From the NCBI GenBank assembly GCA_017623265.1, contig JAGAPM010000193.1:1-23016 (forward strand): 23,016 nt of DNA, written 5' to 3'. A model generated the notes under the pieces. That model was given only the letters and a program-made list of their open reading frames with translations, made no database searches and was not told the DNA's origin. Origin of the DNA: Lentisphaeria bacterium (lineage in GTDB: Bacteria > Verrucomicrobiota > Lentisphaeria > Victivallales > UBA1829). Positions 1-6,830 of this stretch are shown here, one piece after another (position 1 is the first letter of the stretch; every line of letters begins with the position of its first letter). Both the position numbers and the translations under genes were made by a program.

Positions 1-10
1 CTATCATCCG

Positions 11-31
11 GCACGCCTTCAGCGTGCTTTT
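11..31 (+). terminator. Possible intrinsic terminator at the left edge
   Basis: A perfect 6-bp stem (GCACGC / GCGTGC) with a 5-nt loop (CTTCA) is followed directly by TTTT. This has the form of a short Rho-independent terminator for a plus-strand gene lying left of the window. The T-run is short and the gene is not visible, so it could also be an unrelated hairpin. Confidence 0.35.
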
Positions 32-49
32 CGCACAAGCATTTATTTT

Positions 50-70
50 CCTCAAACAGTCGGTTTGAGG
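50..70. repeat. Perfect 8-bp inverted repeat (hairpin)
   Basis: CCTCAAAC and GTTTGAGG flank a 5-nt loop (AGTCG). There is no T-run directly after the stem on either strand, so a terminator is not supported. It lies in the AT-rich non-coding edge between the hairpin at 11-31 and the end of the minus-strand gene at 213. The rest of positions 72-212 holds no ORF that looks real; the only other item is the GTTTTGCAACAGCCCC string at about 183-198. Confidence 0.4.
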
Positions 71-212
71 AGCAATAAAAACAATGTAAAAAAACAGCGA
101 AAGAAGTTGTTATTCTTTTCTGCCATGTCTTGTTTTACACTCAAAAAATAAGAAACGGAGCTGCGCATACTCTCTTTGACAGTTTTGCAACAGCCCCTTT
201 TTTTTTGCGGAT

Positions 213-1388
213 TCAGATCATTTCCAACGGAATGAAAAATGCACCGTTGCGGGCGTGTCCGCCATTTTTCAGATAGGCGGCAAAAGTTCGTTGCATACTG
301 GTCTTGTGGGAAACCGCATCCAAACCGCCCCTGACCGCCTTTTCGCCAAAGACGCGCCGGACAAGTTCCGATTCCCCGGCAGGACCCGGCATCCGGTATC
401 CCAAACGCTGAAACTTGAGGATATTGGAAGTCTCCGGCAGCAGCTGTGCAAACATGGGATCCAACAGCCAGGATTCACACACAAAGGCTTTCGGTTCCCG
501 CTTCAATACTTCCCGGTGGAATTTCAACATTTTCCGGCAGGACTCCAGCGCCTGTTCCGGAAGAAGCGGTCCATCCGCAGGAATGTGCAGGTGGATCACC
601 GGATCATCCGGCTTGAGAAATTCCTCCCAGTCCGTCTTGGGGAGCGTGATCTTTTCCGGAAGAACGAGCCCGTTTTCCGTACATTTCCAACCGGTATAGC
701 CCTGTTCATCCTCCGTCACGGGAGCGGTGGTGAACACGATCTTTTCATCGGGGAAGGCACTGAATCCATCCTTCCGGAAGTTCATAGTGCAATCCATCAA
801 GGCACAGTACGAGCCGTCTTTTTTATTGCGATAGACCCGGTATTCGTGGTAGAACCCGCCGCCATCGTTGCACTGGAGTCTGCCCAGCCGCATCACGGCT
901 CCCACCATCTGATACCGGATCCAGGCAAAACCGAAACTGATCCCGAACGCATCGTTGTTCTCCCGGCAGAAATCCATCCAGATCCGGATATCCAACAGCG
1001 CCTCTGCCCAAAGTTCGTCATACCAGCCTTTTTCCCGGTACAACTGCTCCATGACAGGGATCATACCCAACAGGACGAGCAGATTGAACCCGTAAGGCTC
1101 TTGCACGCTTGCCCCGAAACCGGGATCCCGTCCGCACAACTGATTGCCCGTATCGTTCTGCAACGAAAGGAACTGCACCATTTTGAACCAGACATGCAGC
1201 AATACCGGATCGGCGGCAACGGCAGACATCGTCTGCATCAATTGAGCCTGTTCCTCCGGGGTAAAATGTGCCATCGCTGCCAGTTCGGGCAAACGGTCGA
1301 AAGCAGCAACAGCAGTTTCAGCGTTATATTCAGGATCCGGCGCAGAGAGATGCTCCCGCCACATATCATCGGCAATCGTCAAAGCCAT
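213..1388 (-). CDS. NAT_N/GNAT_C-type acyltransferase domain protein
   Basis: The 391-residue protein resembles the family made of an N-terminal NAT_N-like domain (about residues 20-180) and a GNAT_C-like domain (about 185-350). Recognisable pieces of the latter are HLHIPADGPL (266-275), CESWLLDP (304-311), SNILKFQ (321-327) and VFG (346-348). These proteins are annotated as acyltransferases from distant GNAT similarity; the substrate is unknown to me. The ATG at 1388 was chosen because AAGGAG lies 7 nt upstream and the family similarity begins there; the 48 extra codons of open frame further upstream run into lpxK. It follows lpxK by 19 nt on the same strand and is probably co-transcribed, so a role in envelope lipid or sugar acylation is possible but only inferred. 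No signal peptide or membrane segment is seen, so a cytoplasmic location is likely. Confidence 0.72.
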   Translation of the reverse strand: MALTIADDMWREHLSAPDPEYNAETAVAAFDRLPELAAMAHFTPEEQAQLMQTMSAVAADPVLLHVWFKMVQFLSLQNDTGNQLCGRDPGFGASVQEPYGFNLLVLLGMIPVMEQLYREKGWYDELWAEALLDIRIWMDFCRENNDAFGISFGFAWIRYQMVGAVMRLGRLQCNDGGGFYHEYRVYRNKKDGSYCALMDCTMNFRKDGFSAFPDEKIVFTTAPVTEDEQGYTGWKCTENGLVLPEKITLPKTDWEEFLKPDDPVIHLHIPADGPLLPEQALESCRKMLKFHREVLKREPKAFVCESWLLDPMFAQLLPETSNILKFQRLGYRMPGPAGESELVRRVFGEKAVRGGLDAVSHKTSMQRTFAAYLKNGGHARNGAFFIPLEMI

Positions 1389-1407
1389 GGTTCGGCTCCT
1401 TATCGGG

Positions 1408-2583
1408 TTAAATAAAACAGATTCTGGAAATGCACTGGTCAAAACTTTCCTGACCGCGCAGGATATCGATCTCAATACGCAAAAACAGGATCGGAAGGTC
1501 ACGACGGTCCAGACGGGGCATACGCACAGCATCTTTTTCCGTGGTCATGATGATCTCCGCACCCGCCGCCTTGGCATCATTCACAAAGTCGATCATTTCC
1601 TGCTGGCGATACCGGTGATGGTCCGCGTAGTGCCGTTTCAGCACCAGATTTGCACCATTCTGAGTAAGAAACGCATTGAAACTGGCAGGGTTGGCAATGG
1701 CGGAAAGGCTGGCGACTTTTCTGCCCTGAAGATGCGAAAGCGGGAACTGTACCCCACGGTCAAACACGTCCTCCAAATACTGGGGACGGTGACAACATTC
1801 GATGATTTCCGCACGCCGGTTGTGACGGCGGCAGAACTCTTTCAGATGACGCAGACGCGGGGAGCCATCGGACTTCGTCAGGAAGATATAGTCGGCACGG
1901 CTCAGGTTTTTGATCGGTTCCCGCATCAGTCCCCGGGGCAGCGTGTGATGATTGTCGAACGGGGCGGTGGAATCCACCAGCAGGATATTGATGTGGGATT
2001 TCAGCCCGAGATACTGGAATCCGTCATCCAGCACCAGCGTATCCACGCCATATTTTTTGATGGCGTAAAGTCCGGACTTGACCCGGTCCTTATCCACGAT
2101 CACGCATACATCTTTCAAGTTGCTGGCGAGCATGTACGGTTCATCGCCGGCGTTCATGGAGTCCAGCAGCAGGTCCTTGCCATCGGAGACCACCCGGGGC
2201 GGAACTTCCATTTTCTCCGAGTTGAATTTCTGCTGCAGTTTCTCCCAGAATGAACGTTTGTCCCGGCTCCGGTAGCCACGGGAAAGGATCGCAACTTTTC
2301 TGCCCTTCCGGCTCAGGGTCTTGGCAAAGATCTCCACCACCGGCGTTTTACCCGTCCCCCCGCAGGTCAGGTTCCCGATACTGATGACAAGACACCCGAT
2401 CGCACGGTTGCGGATCACACGGTTTTCATACATCCACAGACGCAGCTGAACAATGTTCCGGTACACACGGGAAATAAGAAACAGCAACCCCATCACAATG
2501 CGGTCGCCGAAGCCATGCCGTTTCTCTTTGAGCAGATCCAGAAAATACTGCTCCAGATTTTCTCCTAACTCGCGGATTGTCAT
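1408..2583 (-). CDS. lpxK: Tetraacyldisaccharide 4'-kinase LpxK
   Basis: LpxK phosphorylates the 4' position of the tetraacyldisaccharide 1-phosphate to give lipid IVA, a late step of lipid A synthesis at the inner face of the inner membrane. The Walker A loop GNLTCGGTGKTP is at residues 70-81, GDEP at 146-149, DDGFQ at 186-190, and a TTEKDAVR motif lies near the C-terminus. A hydrophobic, amphipathic N-terminal stretch (about 28-50) matches the membrane-contacting helix of the family. At 391 residues it is longer than E. coli LpxK (328): the extra length is an N-terminal piece of about 20 residues and an insert around 104-130 after SRGYRS. The ATG at 2583 has an AGAGGA directly upstream with unusually short spacing, so the exact start is less certain. 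It heads a two-gene operon and makes an LPS-containing outer membrane very likely. Confidence 0.95.
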   Translation of the reverse strand: MTIRELGENLEQYFLDLLKEKRHGFGDRIVMGLLFLISRVYRNIVQLRLWMYENRVIRNRAIGCLVISIGNLTCGGTGKTPVVEIFAKTLSRKGRKVAILSRGYRSRDKRSFWEKLQQKFNSEKMEVPPRVVSDGKDLLLDSMNAGDEPYMLASNLKDVCVIVDKDRVKSGLYAIKKYGVDTLVLDDGFQYLGLKSHINILLVDSTAPFDNHHTLPRGLMREPIKNLSRADYIFLTKSDGSPRLRHLKEFCRRHNRRAEIIECCHRPQYLEDVFDRGVQFPLSHLQGRKVASLSAIANPASFNAFLTQNGANLVLKRHYADHHRYRQQEMIDFVNDAKAAGAEIIMTTEKDAVRMPRLDRRDLPILFLRIEIDILRGQESFDQCISRICFI

Positions 2584-2625
2584 TCCTCTGTTTCTCTCCG
2601 TCCGGTTGATTTTCTCTATCTTATA

Positions 2626-2654
2626 AATGTAACCGTTCTTTCCCCTTTTCGCAA
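2626..2654 (-). promoter_or_regulatory. Predicted promoter of lpxK
   Basis: On the minus strand, TTGCGA (plus-strand positions 2649-2654) and TACATT (2626-2631) are separated by exactly 17 nt, a good sigma-70-type arrangement. It lies about 43 nt upstream of the lpxK start and points away from the divergent metal operon. Confidence 0.5.
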
Positions 2655-2694
2655 GGTGTTCTTGAAAAAAATTGCGTTTTTTCCCGCTTCCGGC

Positions 2695-2723
2695 TTGACT
2701 TTGGTATTACTTTGTATTATCTT
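2695..2723 (+). promoter_or_regulatory. Predicted promoter of the metal-import operon
   Basis: TTGACT (2695-2700) is a good -35 box. The -10 could be TATCTT (2718-2723, spacer 17) or the better-looking TATTAT (2715-2720, spacer 14, short). The region contains the tandem repeat at 2701-2720, so repressor binding there would cover the promoter. It lies 40 nt upstream of the RHH gene. Confidence 0.45.
2701..2720 (+). promoter_or_regulatory. Tandem 10-bp repeat, candidate RHH operator
   Basis: TTGGTATTAC is followed immediately by TTTGTATTAT: 8 of 10 positions match, with a period of one DNA turn. Ribbon-helix-helix proteins commonly bind such closely spaced repeats as adjacent dimers. The repeat sits between the predicted -35 and -10 boxes in front of an RHH gene, which supports autoregulation. 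This is inference from position and spacing; no binding data are available. Confidence 0.4.
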
Positions 2724-2764
2724 ATCCGCAGAAATACACAACCATCCACGACAGGGAGAAGAGT

Positions 2765-3031
2765 ATGAAACAGACCGTGATCACCTTCAAAGCAGACGAG
2801 CAGATCACCCGGGCTTTGGAGCAGATTCCCAATAAATCCGAGTTCATCCGGGCGGCAGTTCTGGCGGCACTGGATGAAAGTTGTCCGTTCTGCGGCGGCA
2901 CCGGTACGCTGAACCCGCATCAGCGTAAACACTGGGCGGCATTTCTCAAGGAACACCAGCTGGAACATTGTGACGAATGTAACGGCGTGAAGATCCATTG
3001 CAAACACCACGGAGAACATCGCCATGAATAA
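2765..3031 (+). CDS. Ribbon-helix-helix protein with Cys/His zinc-finger tail, likely metal regulator
   Basis: The 88-residue protein begins with a short strand and two helices typical of CopG/Arc-type ribbon-helix-helix DNA-binding proteins (about 1-38, including ITFKADEQI and SEFIRAAVLAAL). The second half holds a DnaJ-like CPFCGGTG (C40, C43) and CDEC (C69, C72), with several histidines between (H52, H56, H64, H68) and a terminal HCKHHGEHRHE. This looks like a zinc-binding sensor module. It is the first gene of the importer operon and its last 8 nt overlap the start of the binding-protein gene, so it is probably a zinc- or metal-responsive repressor of that operon. GGGAG lies 6 nt before the ATG. 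The DNA-binding and metal-sensing roles are inferred; it is not NikR (no NikR C-terminal ACT domain) and not a Fur protein. Confidence 0.75.
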   Translation: MKQTVITFKADEQITRALEQIPNKSEFIRAAVLAALDESCPFCGGTGTLNPHQRKHWAAFLKEHQLEHCDECNGVKIHCKHHGEHRHE

Positions 3032-3908
3032 GATCATCTCTCTTTTACTGCTGCTCGTTCTCGCCCTGCTGCCCGCTGCCTGTAAACGGACGGCATCTGC
3101 CGAAAAAGAAATCGTCTGCACCACCTATCCGGTATGGCTGATCACCGGGGATCTGATGCAGGGTGCGGAGGATCCGCCACCCCTTTCCCTGCTGGTCCCG
3201 CCGGACAACGGCTGTCCCCATGATTATGCACTGGATACCAACAGCATGCTCCGGCTTTCCCGCATCAAAACCCTGCTGCTCCTGCGGAACGGCGGACTGG
3301 ACGATGTTCTGGCAGATTCGGTCAAAAAACTGAATCCTCGAACTATGGATCACCCCATTATCACCCACGCCGGACACGATCACGGGAAATACGGGATATG
3401 CAGTCAGGATCCTCACATTTTCACAGCACCCGGACAGGCGAAGAAAATGGTCCGTTCCCTTGCTAAATCGCTGAAAGAATTTGATCCGGCAAATGGGACT
3501 GTTTACACAAAAAACGAAGCCCGTATTCTGGCAAAACTGGATGAACTGGAAGCTGCGGCAAAGGACATCGGAAAAGGCAAAAAGATCCTCGCCATGCACA
3601 GCACATTTTCTCACCTGGCGAAAGAAACGGGTTTCGATCTGCGGGGCGTTATTTTTAAGGGGCATATCTCCGCCCTTTCCCCGGTTGAAACGCAGAAATG
3701 GATCAACCAGATCAAGCAGGAAAAGATCGCATTTCTGATCACAGAACCCCAGACATCCCGTCAGGTGGCAGAGCAGCTCCGGAACGAAACGGGGATCACG
3801 CTGCTGGAACTGGATCCCGCCGCATCCGGCACGATCAATGTTCCGGCGGATCATCTGCTGAAAACAATGGAACAGAACCTTGCAAAACTGCGGGAGGCGG
3901 CACAATGA
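3024..3908 (+). CDS. znuA: Metal ABC transporter substrate-binding lipoprotein (ZnuA-like)
   Basis: This 294-residue protein belongs to the cluster A-I (ZnuA/TroA) family that delivers Zn2+ or Mn2+ to an ABC permease. The N-terminus is a lipoprotein signal with lipobox LPAAC, the lipidated Cys being residue 20. Probable metal ligands are H66 (CPHDYAL), H131 (DPHIF), H192 or H197 (HSTFSH) and an acidic residue at E241 or D264. A short His-rich loop HAGHDHG (115-121) lies where ZnuA proteins carry their longer His/Asp-rich loop, favouring zinc. The start ATG overlaps the end of the RHH gene by 8 nt, and the TGA overlaps the ATPase gene as ATGA, indicating translational coupling. The family is certain; zinc rather than manganese is inferred from the loop and the neighbouring Cys/His tails. 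Confidence 0.88.
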   Translation: MNKIISLLLLLVLALLPAACKRTASAEKEIVCTTYPVWLITGDLMQGAEDPPPLSLLVPPDNGCPHDYALDTNSMLRLSRIKTLLLLRNGGLDDVLADSVKKLNPRTMDHPIITHAGHDHGKYGICSQDPHIFTAPGQAKKMVRSLAKSLKEFDPANGTVYTKNEARILAKLDELEAAAKDIGKGKKILAMHSTFSHLAKETGFDLRGVIFKGHISALSPVETQKWINQIKQEKIAFLITEPQTSRQVAEQLRNETGITLLELDPAASGTINVPADHLLKTMEQNLAKLREAAQ

Positions 3909-4747
3909 GCAACGCAGTTACTTTTGAAAATGTCGGCGTAAAATTAGGCGATACACTGGTCCTGAAAGATGTGAACGCCCACATTCCGCAAGGTGCATCC
4001 ACCGCCATTATCGGTCCCAACGGTGCAGGCAAGACCAGTCTGGCACTGGCGTTGCTGGGACAGGAACCCTACACAGGAACGATCTCGTTCATGGCTGGCA
4101 GATCCCGCCGCAGCATCCGGTTCGGGTTTGTGCCGCAGAAACTGCAATTCGACCGGGATATGCCCATGACCGTATTGGATTTTCTTCTTGCGGGCATCCA
4201 GAAAATGCCGGTCTTTTTCGGGGCGTCAAAAAAAGAAAAATCACGGGTCATGGAGATGCTCCGGGAAGTGGAATGTGAAAAACTGGCAGACCGTTCGTTC
4301 GGCGCGCTTTCCGGCGGGGAGATCCAGCGGGTCCTGCTTGCGGCTGCACTGCTGCAGAAGCCGGAAATCCTGATCCTGGACGAACCGACTGCCGGGGTGG
4401 ACTTCAAGGGCGGACAACTCTGCTGCGAACTGCTGCACCGGATCCGGGAAAAATATCATTTTACCCAGATCATGATCAGCCACGATCTTGCCACAGTCGC
4501 AGCCCATGCCAGCCATGTGATCTGCGTCAAAGGCACCGTCATTGCGGAAGGCGCTCCGAAAGAGATCCTCACCCACGATGTTTTGAGTAAAACCTTCGGT
4601 CTGCACCTCGGCATTCCCGATCCGCAGACTTTGGCAGAGGATGTGATCCTGTGCGATGAAAGTTGTCCGCACCATGCCGAACATACCGCCCACGGTGCCG
4701 GCTGTAAATGCCATCAGCACCATCACAACGGAGGACCGCACGCATGA
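3905..4747 (+). CDS. znuC: Metal ABC transporter ATP-binding protein (ZnuC-like) with Cys/His-rich tail
   Basis: This 280-residue ATPase powers the importer. Walker A GPNGAGKT is at 37-44, the Q-loop Gln at 78, the signature LSGGE at 135-139, Walker B ILILDEP at 155-161 and the switch His at 193. The last 30 residues or so are rich in Cys and His (CDESCPHHAEHTAHG, then CKCHQHHH) and probably bind zinc, as in the His-rich tails of some ZnuC proteins; this could be a cytoplasmic feedback sensor or metal store. The ATG at 3905 overlaps the previous stop by 4 nt (ATGA) and fits the family N-terminus; an open frame continues upstream but lies inside znuA. It also overlaps the permease gene by ATGA. 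Confidence 0.92.
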   Translation: MSNAVTFENVGVKLGDTLVLKDVNAHIPQGASTAIIGPNGAGKTSLALALLGQEPYTGTISFMAGRSRRSIRFGFVPQKLQFDRDMPMTVLDFLLAGIQKMPVFFGASKKEKSRVMEMLREVECEKLADRSFGALSGGEIQRVLLAAALLQKPEILILDEPTAGVDFKGGQLCCELLHRIREKYHFTQIMISHDLATVAAHASHVICVKGTVIAEGAPKEILTHDVLSKTFGLHLGIPDPQTLAEDVILCDESCPHHAEHTAHGAGCKCHQHHHNGGPHA

Positions 4748-5628
4748 CAACAAATTTGATCAACACCTTTGCGGAATTTACCGCATATCTTTTCCCGTTC
4801 GAGTGTATGGATGCCATGTTCATGCAGCATGCTATGCTGGCACTGCTGCTGATCGCCCCCCTGACCGCCATCTCCGGCATACAGGTGGTCAATGCCCGCA
4901 TGTCTTTCTTCTCTGATGCCATCGGCCACTCCGCCTTTGCAGGGGTCGCACTTGGCCTGCTCGGCGGGATCAGTCTGAATCTTTCCATGCCATTGACCGC
5001 CGTTCTGGTGGGGCTGCTGATCATGTTTCTGCACCGGAGCAGCAGACTTTCCTCCGACACCGTGATCGGGGTCATTTTTTCCGCCGTTGCCGCTGCCGGA
5101 CTTGCTATCATCTCCCGGGATCGTGCCGCCGCCGGAAATATACAGATGTTTCTCTTCGGCGACATCCTCACGATCACGCCGGAGCAGATCGGTGGTATGG
5201 GATTGCTCCTGATCCTGTTCCTCCTGTTTCAAATCTTTGCATTCAATAAACTTCTGCTGATCGGTGTCAACCCCATGCTGGCATCCGTCCACAGGGTGAA
5301 AGTGCGCCTTTACCAGTACCTTTTTGCTCTGCTGCTGGCGCTGGTGGTGATCTCATCCGTACGGGCTGCCGGGGTGATCCTGGTGACCGCTTTGCTGGTT
5401 GTTCCGGCGGCGGCGGCAAGAAACATTGCATCCACAGCAAGAAGTCAGTTTTTTCTGACGCTGGGGATCGGCTTTTTTTCCTGTATTTCGGGGTTGCTGC
5501 TCTCGGCACAGGAAGCTGTCAATATCCCCGCCGGCTCTGCCATTGTGCTGATCGCAGTGCTGATTTTCTTTCTATCTCTCGGCTTCAACATACTGCTGCC
5601 GAAACGCAAAAGTGATTCTGCTCTCTGA
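4744..5628 (+). CDS. znuB: Metal ABC transporter permease (ZnuB-like)
   Basis: The 294-residue, very hydrophobic protein is the ABC-3 family permease that forms the transmembrane channel for Zn2+/Mn2+ uptake. I count about eight membrane segments from residue 25 to the end. Family landmarks are the FFSDAIGHSAFAGVALG stretch near residue 55, the cytoplasmic coupling region around the GDILTI motif, and VRAAGVILVTALLVVPAAAA. The start at 4744 overlaps the ATPase stop as ATGA. It closes the importer operon; the following 113 nt lead into gyrB, and I see no clear stem-loop terminator there. Confidence 0.92.
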   Translation: MTTNLINTFAEFTAYLFPFECMDAMFMQHAMLALLLIAPLTAISGIQVVNARMSFFSDAIGHSAFAGVALGLLGGISLNLSMPLTAVLVGLLIMFLHRSSRLSSDTVIGVIFSAVAAAGLAIISRDRAAAGNIQMFLFGDILTITPEQIGGMGLLLILFLLFQIFAFNKLLLIGVNPMLASVHRVKVRLYQYLFALLLALVVISSVRAAGVILVTALLVVPAAAARNIASTARSQFFLTLGIGFFSCISGLLLSAQEAVNIPAGSAIVLIAVLIFFLSLGFNILLPKRKSDSAL

Positions 5629-5664
5629 ACCTGTAAAAAAATCAAAAAATTCCGCATTTTCTCC

Positions 5665-5692
5665 TTGCAAAAAGTGAGTTTATATATATATT
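5665..5692 (+). promoter_or_regulatory. Predicted promoter of the gyrB-recA operon
   Basis: TTGCAA (5665-5670) is followed after 16 nt by TATATT (5687-5692); TATTAT (5689-5694, spacer 18) is an alternative -10. They lie within an alternating T/A tract (5680-5700), which melts easily. The predicted transcription start would be about 40 nt before the gyrB ATG. Confidence 0.5.
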
Positions 5693-5741
5693 ATATATAA
5701 AAATCAACAAAAAAGAACAACTCACATATTTGGAGAAAAGA

Positions 5742-6803
5742 ATGGAAGAAAACGAAAACGCAATGGCGGCAGCAGCTCCGGCTCCCGAACAGACCGGATA
5801 TACTGCCGATAAGATCACCGTACTGGAAGGGCTGGAAGCGGTCCGCAAACGCCCCAGTATGTATATCGGCGACACCGGCATCCGCGGGTTGCATCACCTT
5901 GTTTATGAAACAGTTGATAACAGTATCGACGAAGCGCTGGCAGGCTATGCCTCCCAGGTGCAGGTCACGATTCATCAGGACAACAGCATCTCCGTGCAGG
6001 ACGATGGCCGCGGTATCCCCGTGGACATGCACAAGGATCTGGGCATCCCCGCTGTGGAAGTCGTTATGACGGTCCTCCACGCCGGCGGGAAGTTTGACCA
6101 CAACTCCTACAAAGTTTCCGGCGGTCTGCACGGCGTGGGTGTTTCCTGCGTAAACGCACTCTCCGACTGGATGGAAGTGGAAGTCCACCGGGACGGCATG
6201 GCGCACGATATCCGTTTTGAACGGGGCGTTACCGTCCGCCAGCTCCGTACCCTTCATGCGGTTAACGACCGTGGTACGAAGGTCACGTTCCACCCGGATG
6301 CCGAAATCTTTCAGGAGACTACGGTCTATGTCTGGAACACGCTGGCAAAACGTCTGCGGGAACTGGCGTTTCTGAACCGCGGTGTGCGGATCTCCCTCAC
6401 GGACGAACGGGAAGAAGAACTGCGTACAGAAACATTCTACTACGAAGGCGGTATCTCCGAGTTCGTCATGATGCTGAATGAACACAAAGGCGTGGTCCAT
6501 CCGGAAGTGATCTACATGCACAAGGAGAAGGACGGGATCGATGTGGAAGTGGCAATGCAGTACAACGAGGCCTTCCAGGTGGAGATCTACAGCTACGCCA
6601 ACAACATCAACACTTTTGAAGGCGGCACCCACATGACCGGGTTCCAGACTGCCCTCACCCGCACCATCAACAACTACGCAAAAGGCGCGAACCTGCTCAA
6701 GGGCGATAAACCCATGACCTCCAGCGACACGCAGGAAGGTCTCACTGCAATCGTCTCTGTCAAAGTCCCGGATCCCCAGTTCGAAGGTCAGACCAAGACA
6801 TAA
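5742..6803 (+). CDS. gyrB: GyrB N-terminal fragment (ATPase up to the QTK loop)
   Basis: If the TAA is real and not read through, translation gives a 353-residue product with the whole GHKL domain but only the first part of the transducer domain, ending ...EGQTKT. The ATP-contacting Gln and Lys of the QTK loop (Q350, K352) are retained. In E. coli the stable ATPase fragment is about 393 residues, so this product would lack a piece of the transducer fold. Confidence 0.6.
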   Translation: MEENENAMAAAAPAPEQTGYTADKITVLEGLEAVRKRPSMYIGDTGIRGLHHLVYETVDNSIDEALAGYASQVQVTIHQDNSISVQDDGRGIPVDMHKDLGIPAVEVVMTVLHAGGKFDHNSYKVSGGLHGVGVSCVNALSDWMEVEVHRDGMAHDIRFERGVTVRQLRTLHAVNDRGTKVTFHPDAEIFQETTVYVWNTLAKRLRELAFLNRGVRISLTDEREEELRTETFYYEGGISEFVMMLNEHKGVVHPEVIYMHKEKDGIDVEVAMQYNEAFQVEIYSYANNINTFEGGTHMTGFQTALTRTINNYAKGANLLKGDKPMTSSDTQEGLTAIVSVKVPDPQFEGQTKT

Positions 6804-6830
6804 CTGGGCAACAGCGGCGTCCGCGGGATC

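Noticed and set aside
255..1415. 386-codon plus-strand frame opposite the GNAT-like gene
   Set aside because: The minus-strand protein has family motifs and a good ribosome binding site; this frame has neither.
5680..5700. Alternating TA tract as an attachment site or origin element
   Set aside because: It fits a promoter -10 region before gyrB; no DnaA boxes, dnaA/dnaN genes or integrase are nearby.
6801..6803. Alternative genetic code with TAA read as Lys
   Set aside because: recA, the ExbB-like gene, the RHH gene and several ribosomal protein genes end in TAA at family-correct positions, so TAA is a normal stop here.
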